Source: Pseudomonadota bacterium (GTDB lineage Bacteria; Myxococcota_A; Polyangia; Polyangiales; Polyangiaceae). From it: 64,000 nucleotides of DNA. This document shows, in pieces, positions 18,674 to 27,369 of the stretch (the stretch's first letter is position 1; each line of letters opens with the position of its first letter). Location of the stretch: contig JAEWRL010000219.1 of the NCBI GenBank assembly GCA_023398955.1, forward strand, positions 100,206-164,205, given 5' to 3'. The translations under genes and the position numbers were made by a program. Below the pieces are notes generated by a model. That model made no database searches. It saw only the letters and a program-made list of their open reading frames with translations, and was not told the DNA's origin.

Positions 18674-18726
18674 CAGCTGTCGAGTTCTTGCCGAGACACC
18701 CGACTCCTTGCGAAGATTGAACTGAG

Positions 18727-18743
18727 CCAGCCGTTTCGGCTGG
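18727..18743. terminator. Perfect 7-bp hairpin upstream of rsfS
   Basis: CCAGCCG and CGGCTGG enclose a TTT loop. No T-run follows on either strand, so it could be a terminator for the upstream lipoprotein operon, an attenuator or an RNA-stability element. Confidence 0.35.
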
Positions 18744-18800
18744 GTAAAGCTGCTCTGCTATTGTAATCCAATGGCTGAGCGATGCACCACGCGACCCCTG

Positions 18801-18818
18801 TGTACCATCGACCGGTGC
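18801..18818 (-). promoter_or_regulatory. Candidate element shared with the Ser/Thr kinase promoter region
   Basis: TGTACCATCGACCGGTGC, about 130 bases before rsfS, matches the sequence upstream of the kinase except for one missing A. Both copies are outside genes and both genes read on the minus strand. Function is unknown. Confidence 0.25.
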
Positions 18819-19095
18819 TGCGTGAAGCTTCGCTGTCTTGCAGTAGAGGCCTTCTTCCCGACACAGTCCCGTGTCGCGCGGAGACCGCACCGAATCGACC
18901 GACTGGCGGAATAAGGACCAGGGTTCCGGCGGCCAAGTGGGTATCGTGGACCAAAGGGCCAGCGCCAGCACTGTAGCGGGCCATCAGGCTCGATGCCAGC
19001 AGCGGTTTCCTCGGCATCGACCAGGCCACCGGGCGCGGAGTGCCCTGCCGCTCACGCCGCAACGTCGCCCGCGTGGGCAAGCTCGTCACGTTGCA

Positions 19096-19446
19096 TTACC
19101 GGCCGCACGGCCAGTCCCACCTCAGACAGGGCGTGCCTAGCGTTCTGGAATCGACCCCGCCCTCGCCCGCCGAGCCCGCGGCACCCCCCGAGCCCGGGGG
19201 CGCCACATCCTGCCGCGGAATGACCGCACTTGCGCCCCCTCCCCCGCCGCTGCTCGTAGGTTCGGCCTCTACCCAATCGCCTACTGCCGCGGACGCGAAC
19301 GGATCCACCTCCGCCCCACCCACGGAGCTGCCCGCATCCCAAGTGCCGACTGTTGCTGGCTCATACTCGGGCGGCGGCCCTTTCGGAGGAGGCGCACTCG
19401 AACACGCCGCGTGCACCGCCCAAAGTATACAAGGTAGCGCTCTCAT
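19096..19446 (-). CDS. Small putative lipoprotein
   Basis: The product would have a signal (MRALPCILWAVHAAC) with a lipobox-like HAAC, then a Pro/Gly/Ser-rich chain of about 100 residues with no recognised domain. A TTG 36 bases upstream could also start it. It lies about 50 bases after the previous lipoprotein gene on the same strand, suggesting one transcript with plsC. Gly-rich, low-complexity composition is common in myxobacterial lipoproteins. Coding status is likely rather than certain. Confidence 0.45.
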   Translation of the reverse strand: MRALPCILWAVHAACSSAPPPKGPPPEYEPATVGTWDAGSSVGGAEVDPFASAAVGDWVEAEPTSSGGGGGASAVIPRQDVAPPGSGGAAGSAGEGGVDSRTLGTPCLRWDWPCGR

Positions 19447-19500
19447 CGCGCGGAGGAGAGCACCATGACAGCGCGCGGTCAATGCGCTGTCAATCGTCTC

Positions 19501-19842
19501 TCACAAACTGAGGGTTTCGTCCTCCTGTCGACCCGACGGGGTCAACCGGTCGAGCGCCGGCGGGCGAGCACGTGGCTTCGGAGAGCCCTCGAGCGGCGCG
19601 CCCGAAGACTGCTCGTCCACTCCCGGTTGAGGGTCTGCTGGACGGTCCGCTTTGGCATAGCGCCCGTGGCGCAGCGCGTAGGCTCCAACGGCTCCGGTGG
19701 CTGCGGCGACAGGTGCGTCGCTCTCCTGTTTTGGGACGACCTGTGGCGGAGCTGACTCGCATGCGAGAAGAAGCACGCTCGCCAGGAGGTTGCGCCCACG
19801 CCAGAGACCAGCAATGGCGCGGTGACTCGCTGGCTGAGTCAC
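19501..19842 (-). CDS. Small putative lipoprotein coupled to plsC
   Basis: 113 residues with a signal (ASVLLLAC) and a good lipobox LLAC, then a polar, mostly Ala/Pro/Gln/Asp-rich chain with no domain I recognise. Its GTG start overlaps the plsC stop as GTGA, a clear sign of translational coupling. Likely an outer- or inner-membrane anchored protein of unknown role; the coupling suggests a link to lipid or envelope work. Confidence 0.6.
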   Translation of the reverse strand: MTQPASHRAIAGLWRGRNLLASVLLLACESAPPQVVPKQESDAPVAAATGAVGAYALRHGRYAKADRPADPQPGVDEQSSGAPLEGSPKPRARPPALDRLTPSGRQEDETLSL

Positions 19843-20756
19843 CAGAAGACGCTCCGCCGCTCCCTCAGGCCCTGCTGAAGGATATGCTGCACGCTCTGTC
19901 GCACCAGCCAGGCGCGGTGCGCGAGCTCATCATCGTTCGCCGGGCCCGCGGCGAACCTCATTGGCTCGGCGAAATGCAAACGGTACCGGGTGGGGAACGG
20001 CAACTGCCCGCCAGGGACCAGCCACTGTGGGAGGACGGGGACCGGAGGCAAGCCGATCAGCTTCGTGAGACGCTCCGCATTGGCAATATTGATGTACTGC
20101 TCCTCCGCGCCGATTACCGCCAGCGGAACGATGGGCGCGCCGGTCATACGCGCCACCTCGACGAACTCGGGGCTGAACGGTCTCAGCTGATACCGGTGAC
20201 GATAAGGTTTGATCAGCCCCGCCACACCCTCGGGAAAGACGAGGACTGTCTCGCCCTGGTCGAGGAGCGCACGGAGCGCGCCGCGATCCATCGGCACGTG
20301 ACCGAACCTTCCAAGCGCTGCCAGGAATGTTGGCATCCGATTGAGACGCGGATCGAGGGCGACCCGAAGTGCTCTTCCCGGAGTGACATCCAAGAGCAAA
20401 GCGCTCGCCACGATCAGCCCGTCGAGGGGGAGTTGTCCGGAGTGGTTTGCGACGAGGATGGCTGGCCCCTTCGGAAGATGGTCCATGCCGAAGCAAGCCG
20501 TCCGGAAATACAGGCGATGGAGAATCGCTCCCGCTCTCGCGATCAACCGAAAAGCCTCCACATGGAGACCGAAAGGGTCCAGCCCGCGGTAGCGCTTGGC
20601 GACGTGCCGGATTCGCTCGTCGAAGTCAGCACCGAAGGCGGCCCCGCGGATCCGTGACACGGCGGCACGCCCCCGTGTGGCCAAGGGCAGTGTCCGCGGG
20701 GGCAAAGATGGATTTGCTCGATGGCCGCTCCAGGCGACAGGGCTCAGGCGAACCAT
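19839..20756 (-). CDS. PlsC-like lysophospholipid acyltransferase
   Basis: Likely transfers an acyl chain to lysophosphatidate or a related glycerolipid at the inner membrane. The acyltransferase signature reads NHSGQLPLD (His105, Asp112), so the His-Asp spacing is six residues rather than the classical HX4D; FPEG (174-177) is the second motif. The HX6D spacing occurs in a branch of bacterial acyltransferases with NHSG-type motifs. The start is an ATG; a TTG two codons earlier is possible. Its stop overlaps the next gene by 4 bases. I would not give it the exact symbol plsC because the substrate is unknown. Confidence 0.8.
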   Translation of the reverse strand: MVRLSPVAWSGHRANPSLPPRTLPLATRGRAAVSRIRGAAFGADFDERIRHVAKRYRGLDPFGLHVEAFRLIARAGAILHRLYFRTACFGMDHLPKGPAILVANHSGQLPLDGLIVASALLLDVTPGRALRVALDPRLNRMPTFLAALGRFGHVPMDRGALRALLDQGETVLVFPEGVAGLIKPYRHRYQLRPFSPEFVEVARMTGAPIVPLAVIGAEEQYINIANAERLTKLIGLPPVPVLPQWLVPGGQLPFPTRYRLHFAEPMRFAAGPANDDELAHRAWLVRQSVQHILQQGLRERRSVFW

Positions 20757-20906
20757 GGCCAACGACTCTAGGCCACCACCTCGACGTAGACCACCTGGGA
20801 GGCTGCAGGGCGGTGTCCGGACTGAAGGTTACGCGTCGACCGGCCACCCACCTTGAATCTAACCGGCGGACTTTGTCGGCGAGCGGCGATGACGCTACCC
20901 TGAGGC

Positions 20907-21812
20907 GTGATCGTTCCCCCGACTGTCAAACGCGGCGACACCGTCCGGGTGGTTGCGCCCTCGGGCCCGTTCGACCAATCCCTTTTTTGGCGCGGGATCA
21001 GTGTGCTGCATGAGCGCTACAGGGTGAGGTTTCGCGATGACATCCGAGCTCGGCAGGGCTTCCTAGCCGGTCCCGACGCGCGGCGCCTCGCCGAGCTGCG
21101 TGAAGCTCTTGCGGATCCCGACGCTTCGGCCATCGTCTCCGCACGCGGCGGCTATGGCCTTACTCGATTGCTCCCCGCGCTCTCTCCTTCCGAGCTGCGA
21201 GCGCGTCCCAAGTGGTTTGTCGGATTCTCCGACGCTACGGCCCTGCACCTCGCCTATTCGAAGGCAGGCGTCATGAGTCTTCACGCCCCTAATGTGACGG
21301 GCTTGGGGCGCGCCGACGCTCAAACCCACAGCGAGTTCTTCGAGTACCTGGAGTCTCCCCTCAACCGCCGCACGCTCTCGGGAGCCGGGGCAGCTCCTGG
21401 TCGCGCGTGCGGCCAACTAGTCGGTGGAAACCTATCTCTCCTTCAAGTTGCTTCCGCATCACGGAGCCTCCGCCTGCCCGCTGGCAGCATTCTCGCGATG
21501 GAGGACGTTGCTGAGGGTTCCTACTGCCTCGATCGAATGCTTGAGGCGCTGATTGGGTCGGGCGCGTTGGATGTCGTGGCTGGCTTCGCGATCGGCGAGT
21601 TGACCGATTGCAGCGCAGGACGATTCAACGTGCATCCAAAAGCAGTGCTCATTGCTCAGCTCAGGCGGCTGAGGGTACCTATCGTGACCGATTTGCCGTT
21701 CGGCCACGGAAGAAACAATTGCCCCCTAACCCTTGGCGCGCCGGCGGAGTTGGATGGCGAGACGGGGACCCTCGTCGTTGCTGCTGACGGCGACCCACCA
21801 TCCAACGGGTAG
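20907..21812 (+). CDS. LD-carboxypeptidase, peptidase family S66
   Basis: Cytoplasmic serine peptidase that removes the terminal D-alanine from murein tetrapeptides during wall recycling. Visible triad candidates: Ser108 in GFSD, Glu199 in AMEDV and His267 in PFGH, the arrangement of LdcA/MccF enzymes. The start is GTG preceded by TGAGGC. The length of 301 residues is normal. MccF-like immunity proteins share the fold, so a peptide-antibiotic resistance role is a lesser alternative. No signal peptide is visible. Confidence 0.92.
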   Translation: MIVPPTVKRGDTVRVVAPSGPFDQSLFWRGISVLHERYRVRFRDDIRARQGFLAGPDARRLAELREALADPDASAIVSARGGYGLTRLLPALSPSELRARPKWFVGFSDATALHLAYSKAGVMSLHAPNVTGLGRADAQTHSEFFEYLESPLNRRTLSGAGAAPGRACGQLVGGNLSLLQVASASRSLRLPAGSILAMEDVAEGSYCLDRMLEALIGSGALDVVAGFAIGELTDCSAGRFNVHPKAVLIAQLRRLRVPIVTDLPFGHGRNNCPLTLGAPAELDGETGTLVVAADGDPPSNG

Positions 21813-21867
21813 CTCCCGGCCGGGCGCGCCTAGAGAACTGGCGAAGGCATCGCACGGAGTGGGGTCG

Positions 21868-24800
21868 TCAGGAGTCCTCCTCGAGCAACTCCCCCTCGTC
21901 CGTCTGGACCTCGACGGACTGTGGAGCAGTGCTAGCGGCTGTTCCCTGACGCCGTGGGGGCGGCGGTGGTGGACGTCGAGACCCGCCACGCGGGGGTGGT
22001 GGTGGCAGGCCACCGCTGGCGCGCGCTGAAGGGGAAGCGGGACGCACGGAGGGTGGGGGCGGCGGCGCTCCGAGTGGTCTCGATTGCCCCTGGGAAGGAG
22101 GCCCACCGGTGCGGGACGGTGGCATCGGCTGCGGCGACGACCCAGGAGGCTCTGTTCCCTCGATGGCGAGCGCGTCGGCGGAAACCAGGGGGAGGGACTC
22201 GACCGAGTCTCCCGCCTCGACCTCGAGCTCAGGCTCAACCAAGTCTCTCGCCTCGACCTCGAGTTCAGACGGAGCCTCCGGCAGTCGCTCTGGGAGCGAC
22301 GAGCTGGGAGCGACATCGCTATGGGGGGTCTCACCATCCGGAGGAGACACCTGACTTGCCTCCTCCGAAGCCTGCCCCGGTGTGGTATCCACCGAGGGAG
22401 GTTCTGCGCCGTTCTCATCCCGCGGCTCCGGCAACGCGGATTCAACATCACGCAGGGCGGACACGGCGCGTGACTCTGAAGCGACCAGTGGCTCTCCCGC
22501 TGCTTCGGTCCCTGGCAGCTCCTCCATTAGCGGCGGCGCCACTGCCGGGGCGAGCCTATCCGTATCGGGTGTTGACTCCTCGGATGCCTCACCCAAGGAG
22601 GCGGCGAGCTCCGAACTCGACTCGGGCGCGTCCTCGCGACCGTCTCCGACAAGTGGCGACTCGCTCTGGGCCTCTGGCTCGGCACTGGACCCATCCTCTG
22701 ATTGCCTGCCTGTGGCGGCTCCCGATTCTGGTACATCGGCACCAGGAGGCGCACTGCCTGGCTCGGGCGCTCGAACCGGCACCGAGTGTCTGGGGGGCGC
22801 TGGCTCACTGTGAGGCTTGAGCATGTTCTTCTTGGCACGATCGAGCCCTTCGACCGCTTCCGGATCTCCGCTCTTCATGCGCAGCACGCGACGCCAGGCA
22901 TCGGCGGCTTCCCGCGAGTCCTGAAGAGTCTCCTCCCAAAGCCGAGCAATGCGGCGTGCGAGGTCGAGCCGCGAAGCCTGGTCCTTGCCGCGCAGGATCT
23001 GATCCTCATAGAGCTGGACCAAACCTCGATAGTTGCCAAGCTCGTGGTAAAGGTCCGCGAGGCGCTCGGCGACCTCCGTGTCTCCGGGCGCGAGGTCGTG
23101 AAGACGCTTGAGGTCCTCCGCTGCACCGCTGGGGTCTTGGACGTGGTCGAGACGCAGTTTGGCACGGTGCGCCAGGAGCCTGCGCACCAAGGGACCATCG
23201 AACACTTCCTCGAGAGCTCTCGTCAGCACGGCTTCAGCACGCCGAGGCTCCTGAACGGCCAGAGCAAGCTCGTCGAGGGCCTGGAGAGAGGACTCGTCCA
23301 CAAAGCTCACGAGGGCGTCTCCCAACCATTCAAACGCCTTCGGGACGTCATCCAAGTCGCGTTGCGCCAAAGTCGCCGCGTGCCGGAGCAAGAGACTTCG
23401 CGTTCGCCCACCGTCACGCGCACCCTGACCGCCAGCAGCCATTGCCTCCGCCAGCGTGCGTCGCAACTTGTCGCTCTGTTGGCGCTCGTCTTCTTCCCGG
23501 GCGGCCTCCACGAGGACGTCGACCCTCTCCTGCTGGATCCCCCCGCCCAGCGCGATGTCGAAGAACGACCTTGCTCGCTCGAACTGCGAGTGCACGGCGG
23601 CAACCTGTCCCGCGCGGGCGAGCGCTCCGATGCGGTCTTCTGGGGTTTTGCACCGCGTCACCTGACGTTCGTACAGGTCCACGACGTGCGGGGGTTCTGC
23701 AGCCAACACACCAAGACGGCCAAGCAATGGTTCGACTTGGTCCAAGCTGATACCCGCCAGACCTTGTTCTCCATGTTGAATAGCTTCTTCGGGCGGGACC
23801 CCCGCCTTGAGAAGAACCTCGGCCTGTCGCACCATTTCTCCCGCGCGCTCCAGACCGCGGAGGTCCTTGACCAGAAAGGCATGGGCCGTCGCCAACGAGT
23901 CGAGGTCCTCGAGCTCGACGGCAAGCTCCTCGAGCTTTGTAGCGACGTCATCGTCGGCAGCGTCGGTACGGACCAGCTCGGCCGCCACGCCAGCAGCGTC
24001 CGCGTCGCGTCCTACATCGAGGAAGCGCTCGAACGCCCCACGGAGAGCGTCATTGCGAATCTCGCCAACGGGAGCCTCCGCGTACCACTCGACCAGCTTG
24101 GTAGCAACGATACCCTTCCAACCAAGCTCGTCGCCCAGCTCCACATAGGCTTCCCGGCAGGCCTCATCGCCCTGGTCAGCAATCTGCATCAGGGCCGCGA
24201 GAGCATCGTCGCTCTTACCCACCTTCTCGTGAAGTATATGGGCGAGCTGGCGAGTCATGCGGCTGACTTCGGACTCGTCACCCTCCACCTCGATGAGCTC
24301 GGCGAGATAACCAGCCATAGGAGCCCACTCCTCGGTGCGCTCCGAAAGATCGCAGAGGCGCGCAACCGCGTCGTAGTCCTCGGGATCGAGCTTACGCAGC
24401 GCGCACAGAGACTTGATCGCGCCTGGCAAATCCTGGAGCCGGTTCTCGTAGATATCCGCTAGGCGCTCGGCAATCGAGATCTGCTCGTCAGCGTCTTCCG
24501 TAACTTCGAGACGCCTCTCGAGGGCACGAACTACGCCCTCGTAGTCATCGGCGCGCTCACTCAACTCGGCAACCGCGACCAGAGCCGCCGTGTTCCGGGG
24601 ATCGAGATCCCTGAGGATGTACTCGTAGCGAGCGATCGCGCCCTCGGTGTCTTCCAGAGCATCCGCGCGGAGTGCAGCCTCGCGGAGCGACAACGTCACC
24701 TTCTCGTCGGTTGTCGGCGCGACCGTCGAAAGGCGCGTCAGGTAGTCGACGACCTGCTCGTAATCGGAGCGCCCCTCCGCGTCCTCGCACAACCAACCGA

Positions 24801-27099
24801 GGACCTCTGGATCCTCTGCATCCTTGAGGACGAGCTCCAGGCTGGCCCTTGCTCGTTCCGCTTCCCCCAGCTGATCGCGGAGGATGATGGCCGCGCGCTT
24901 CCGCAGCTCCACCCTTGGCGCCGGCTCGGGTTGGGCTTCTGCCCGCTTGAGCAGCAAATTGGCCAGGTCCTCGGCGCGTCCAGCGGCGGTATACCGCTGT
25001 TCCAATGCTTCGGCATACTTGGCCTCGTTCGGATCGAGCTCGGAGGCTTGTTCGATGCGCCCCAACCCTCCCTCGGCGTCACCGGCACGCTCCAGGTAGG
25101 TTGACTCAGTGAAATAGAGCACCGCCTTGGCTGTTGGGGAATCGGTGGCCTGAGCCCGCTCCTCCGAGGCGCTCGCCGCTTGTTCCCAAGATTCAGCCTT
25201 GACGAAGCAACGCTCAGCAGCTTCCCACGTCCCTGGGTCCTTTGTGATGGTGGCCGCTTCACCGTAGGCATCCCCGGCGCCTACGAAGTCCTGCGCCGAC
25301 TCACGGAGCTCACCCAGACGCACCAGGAACTCTGCCCGAACCGTCCCGTCAGAGACAGAGCCGACGTGCTCTGTCAGTACCCGAGCTGCAAGGTCGAACC
25401 GCTCTCCAGCCTCGAAGAAGCGCACGGCAGAAGACAGAACCGACTCATCGTCCGGCGCGAGCGCGGCAATGCGCGCCCAGGCCTCGCCAGCGCCAACCGG
25501 GTCCTTGCGCCTCTGCTCATGGATCTTGGCGATTGACTTCTCCAAAACGATGCGAGCTTCAACGTCATCGAGAGCCTCGGCCTGTTTGGTCAGAAGTGCC
25601 GCCAACTCGTCCCAGCGCCCGGCCCGCTCCAGGAGTTTCCGTAGGGACGTCAGGGATTCTTCGTCGCTAGCGTCCAGGCTGACGAGTTCGTGGAGCGCCG
25701 CGGCCGCGCCATCCATGTCCCGCAGCTGCTTCTCGCAAAGGCCTGCCAAGGCCCGCAGCCAAGTCGTGCGCAGCTCGACGTCCACCTCCGGCGCGGCGAC
25801 CGCCGCCGCAAGCAGATCGCGCAGCTCGGGGAAGCGGCGCTTCTGGCGCAGATAGGTCTCCATGAACCCAACCGCTTCCTCGTTCGCCGGCTCGAGCCCG
25901 AGAACCTCCGTGTACTTCTCCGCGGCCGCCGGTTTCTTCGCTTGTCGCGCCAGGGCGTTTGCTTGACCGAGCAGTGCGGCGACCCGCTCCTCGACGCCAG
26001 CATCCTCCGGAGGAGCCAACGCCTCCAACAGGGCGTCTCCCCCGATGCCGGCGTCCAGAGCGTCGGTGACGAACCGACGAGCCTCGTCGGCGATTACCCC
26101 GTGGGGGTTCTGCTTCAAGTAGGCGGCAGCTTTGGGCGCCACTTCCGCGCTCCGCCCAAGCTGGTCAGCGTAGTAGAGCGTCAGCTGAACCGCTCGATCG
26201 TGAGCGGGGCAGAGCTCGGCCGCGCAGGCCGCGTAGGACAGGCCGTGTTCACCGGGATATTCTTCCGCAAGCTCGACGAAGAGCGCTGCCGCTTCGTCCA
26301 GCTCGGGCTGCGCAACGGCTTCATGAGCTTGCACCCGCTCGAGCACAGTTGTCGCCAGGAGCTGCTTGAGCACGGGGTCACTCCCACCCTCCAGTTCCCG
26401 CGCGTGCCGAACTGCCGCAGACGCCCCGACCAGATCACCGGCAGCGCGTCTGACCTCTGCCTCGTCTTGGCGCAAAGCGAGCTGGCGTTGTGGATCGTCG
26501 ACCAGATCGATCTCCATCTGGAAGTACGGAACGGCCTCACTCCATTGACCGCTGGCCTTGAGCAGCTCCCGAAGCGAGTAGATGGAGAACTGACTGCGCG
26601 GATCGAGCTCCACTGCGCGCCGATAGTTGTCGATGGCCTTGCGCGGCTGGTTCATGGGAGGTTCGACCCAAAGCCGGCCCAGCTCCTCGTGCACGAGAGC
26701 CGCCGTGGTCCGAATCGACGGCTCGTGAACCATGGGTGCTAGAGCCTTGGCGCGCCGCTCGAGCAGGGCGAGCAGAGCCTTGCCGTCACCCTTCTCGCGA
26801 TACAGCTCTGCCAGCCGATCCGCGGGTTCGGACTGGGTGGGATCTCTGTCGATCGCGATCATCAGGGCGCGGGCAGCGCGATGCGCGTCGCCCAAGCTCA
26901 CCGACCAAACGTTGGCCGCTTCGGTCAACCAGTAACTTGAATAGGCTGGATCAGGGCTGCCTGCTCCCACCTTCTCGAGAAACATCGCGTAGGCACGCGG
27001 GTCAGACTGCCCAGCTTCGTGGGCCAGCCTGACTGCTTCTTCGTCGTGGGGGTTTTGGACCAGGCGCTGAACCAGCGGCTCCATCTCACGGGGGTCCAT
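21868..27099 (-). CDS. Giant 1743-residue TPR protein with Pro-rich tail
   Basis: From about residue 10 to 1350 the chain is one run of tetratricopeptide-like helices (repeating WxxAxxxF/Y, ALExRY and LAELYxExGD patterns). The tail after about 1400 is disordered: acidic and Ser/Pro/Glu-rich, then poly-Pro with GGSRRPPPPPPRR, ending acidic. A 12-residue acidic duplication (LEVEA-x-D-x-V-E) lies near residue 1625. There is no signal or membrane segment, so it is probably a cytoplasmic scaffold. It sits downstream of the Ser/Thr kinase on the same strand with a 270-base gap, so a shared pathway is possible but unproven. I cannot name a function. Large TPR proteins of this kind are common in myxobacteria. 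Confidence 0.85.
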   Translation of the reverse strand: MDPREMEPLVQRLVQNPHDEEAVRLAHEAGQSDPRAYAMFLEKVGAGSPDPAYSSYWLTEAANVWSVSLGDAHRAARALMIAIDRDPTQSEPADRLAELYREKGDGKALLALLERRAKALAPMVHEPSIRTTAALVHEELGRLWVEPPMNQPRKAIDNYRRAVELDPRSQFSIYSLRELLKASGQWSEAVPYFQMEIDLVDDPQRQLALRQDEAEVRRAAGDLVGASAAVRHARELEGGSDPVLKQLLATTVLERVQAHEAVAQPELDEAAALFVELAEEYPGEHGLSYAACAAELCPAHDRAVQLTLYYADQLGRSAEVAPKAAAYLKQNPHGVIADEARRFVTDALDAGIGGDALLEALAPPEDAGVEERVAALLGQANALARQAKKPAAAEKYTEVLGLEPANEEAVGFMETYLRQKRRFPELRDLLAAAVAAPEVDVELRTTWLRALAGLCEKQLRDMDGAAAALHELVSLDASDEESLTSLRKLLERAGRWDELAALLTKQAEALDDVEARIVLEKSIAKIHEQRRKDPVGAGEAWARIAALAPDDESVLSSAVRFFEAGERFDLAARVLTEHVGSVSDGTVRAEFLVRLGELRESAQDFVGAGDAYGEAATITKDPGTWEAAERCFVKAESWEQAASASEERAQATDSPTAKAVLYFTESTYLERAGDAEGGLGRIEQASELDPNEAKYAEALEQRYTAAGRAEDLANLLLKRAEAQPEPAPRVELRKRAAIILRDQLGEAERARASLELVLKDAEDPEVLGWLCEDAEGRSDYEQVVDYLTRLSTVAPTTDEKVTLSLREAALRADALEDTEGAIARYEYILRDLDPRNTAALVAVAELSERADDYEGVVRALERRLEVTEDADEQISIAERLADIYENRLQDLPGAIKSLCALRKLDPEDYDAVARLCDLSERTEEWAPMAGYLAELIEVEGDESEVSRMTRQLAHILHEKVGKSDDALAALMQIADQGDEACREAYVELGDELGWKGIVATKLVEWYAEAPVGEIRNDALRGAFERFLDVGRDADAAGVAAELVRTDAADDDVATKLEELAVELEDLDSLATAHAFLVKDLRGLERAGEMVRQAEVLLKAGVPPEEAIQHGEQGLAGISLDQVEPLLGRLGVLAAEPPHVVDLYERQVTRCKTPEDRIGALARAGQVAAVHSQFERARSFFDIALGGGIQQERVDVLVEAAREEDERQQSDKLRRTLAEAMAAGGQGARDGGRTRSLLLRHAATLAQRDLDDVPKAFEWLGDALVSFVDESSLQALDELALAVQEPRRAEAVLTRALEEVFDGPLVRRLLAHRAKLRLDHVQDPSGAAEDLKRLHDLAPGDTEVAERLADLYHELGNYRGLVQLYEDQILRGKDQASRLDLARRIARLWEETLQDSREAADAWRRVLRMKSGDPEAVEGLDRAKKNMLKPHSEPAPPRHSVPVRAPEPGSAPPGADVPESGAATGRQSEDGSSAEPEAQSESPLVGDGREDAPESSSELAASLGEASEESTPDTDRLAPAVAPPLMEELPGTEAAGEPLVASESRAVSALRDVESALPEPRDENGAEPPSVDTTPGQASEEASQVSPPDGETPHSDVAPSSSLPERLPEAPSELEVEARDLVEPELEVEAGDSVESLPLVSADALAIEGTEPPGSSPQPMPPSRTGGPPSQGQSRPLGAPPPPPSVRPASPSARASGGLPPPPPRGGSRRPPPPPPRRQGTAASTAPQSVEVQTDEGELLEEDS
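22207..22268 (-). repeat. 36-base in-frame duplication in the TPR protein tail
   Basis: Two near-identical copies, 36 bases apart, of GTCTC(C/T)CGCCTCGACCTCGAG on the plus strand encode an acidic 12-residue duplicate (LEVEARDLVEPE and LEVEAGDSVE) in the disordered tail of the TPR protein. Confidence 0.7.
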
Positions 27100-27369
27100 G
27101 TCGCGCGCACGCTACCATGCAGCCTCGACGAATGTCACCAGCCCGTCGGTGCCTAGCTCCGGATTGTCAGATCTCGGGCAACGCGTCCGCTGTGGCCCCT
27201 GCGCGGTCCGAGCGCCATTGCCGAAAGCTGGACCACCGGATCGCGAGGCCACCGAGCACTGCCGGCCACACAACCTGTCGAAAGGTCGGGAGCACGGTGA
27301 ACGATACCGACTTGGCGGGACATGTGCGCCGGATTCCACGAGGGGCAAACCGGCGCTGCTTTTTGAGTA

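Larger units (their letters stand above)
18674..19095. other. 422-base gap upstream of rsfS, no convincing gene
   Basis: The gap separates the small lipoprotein gene from rsfS on the minus strand. One minus-strand frame stays open for 139 codons and ends in GTGA at the rsfS start, but its codon third positions are less GC-rich than in real neighbours and no domain is recognisable. It holds a 7-bp hairpin and a sequence resembling one upstream of the Ser/Thr kinase; see the separate entries. Confidence 0.4.

Noticed and set aside
19572..20657. 361-codon open frame opposite plsC and a lipoprotein gene
   Set aside because: It covers the acyltransferase and lipoprotein genes on the other strand, both with recognised motifs or coupled starts.
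22702..24462. 586-codon open frame opposite the giant TPR gene
   Set aside because: It is the antisense of a strong TPR coding frame; its predicted protein has no recognised domain and the high GC content makes such frames common.
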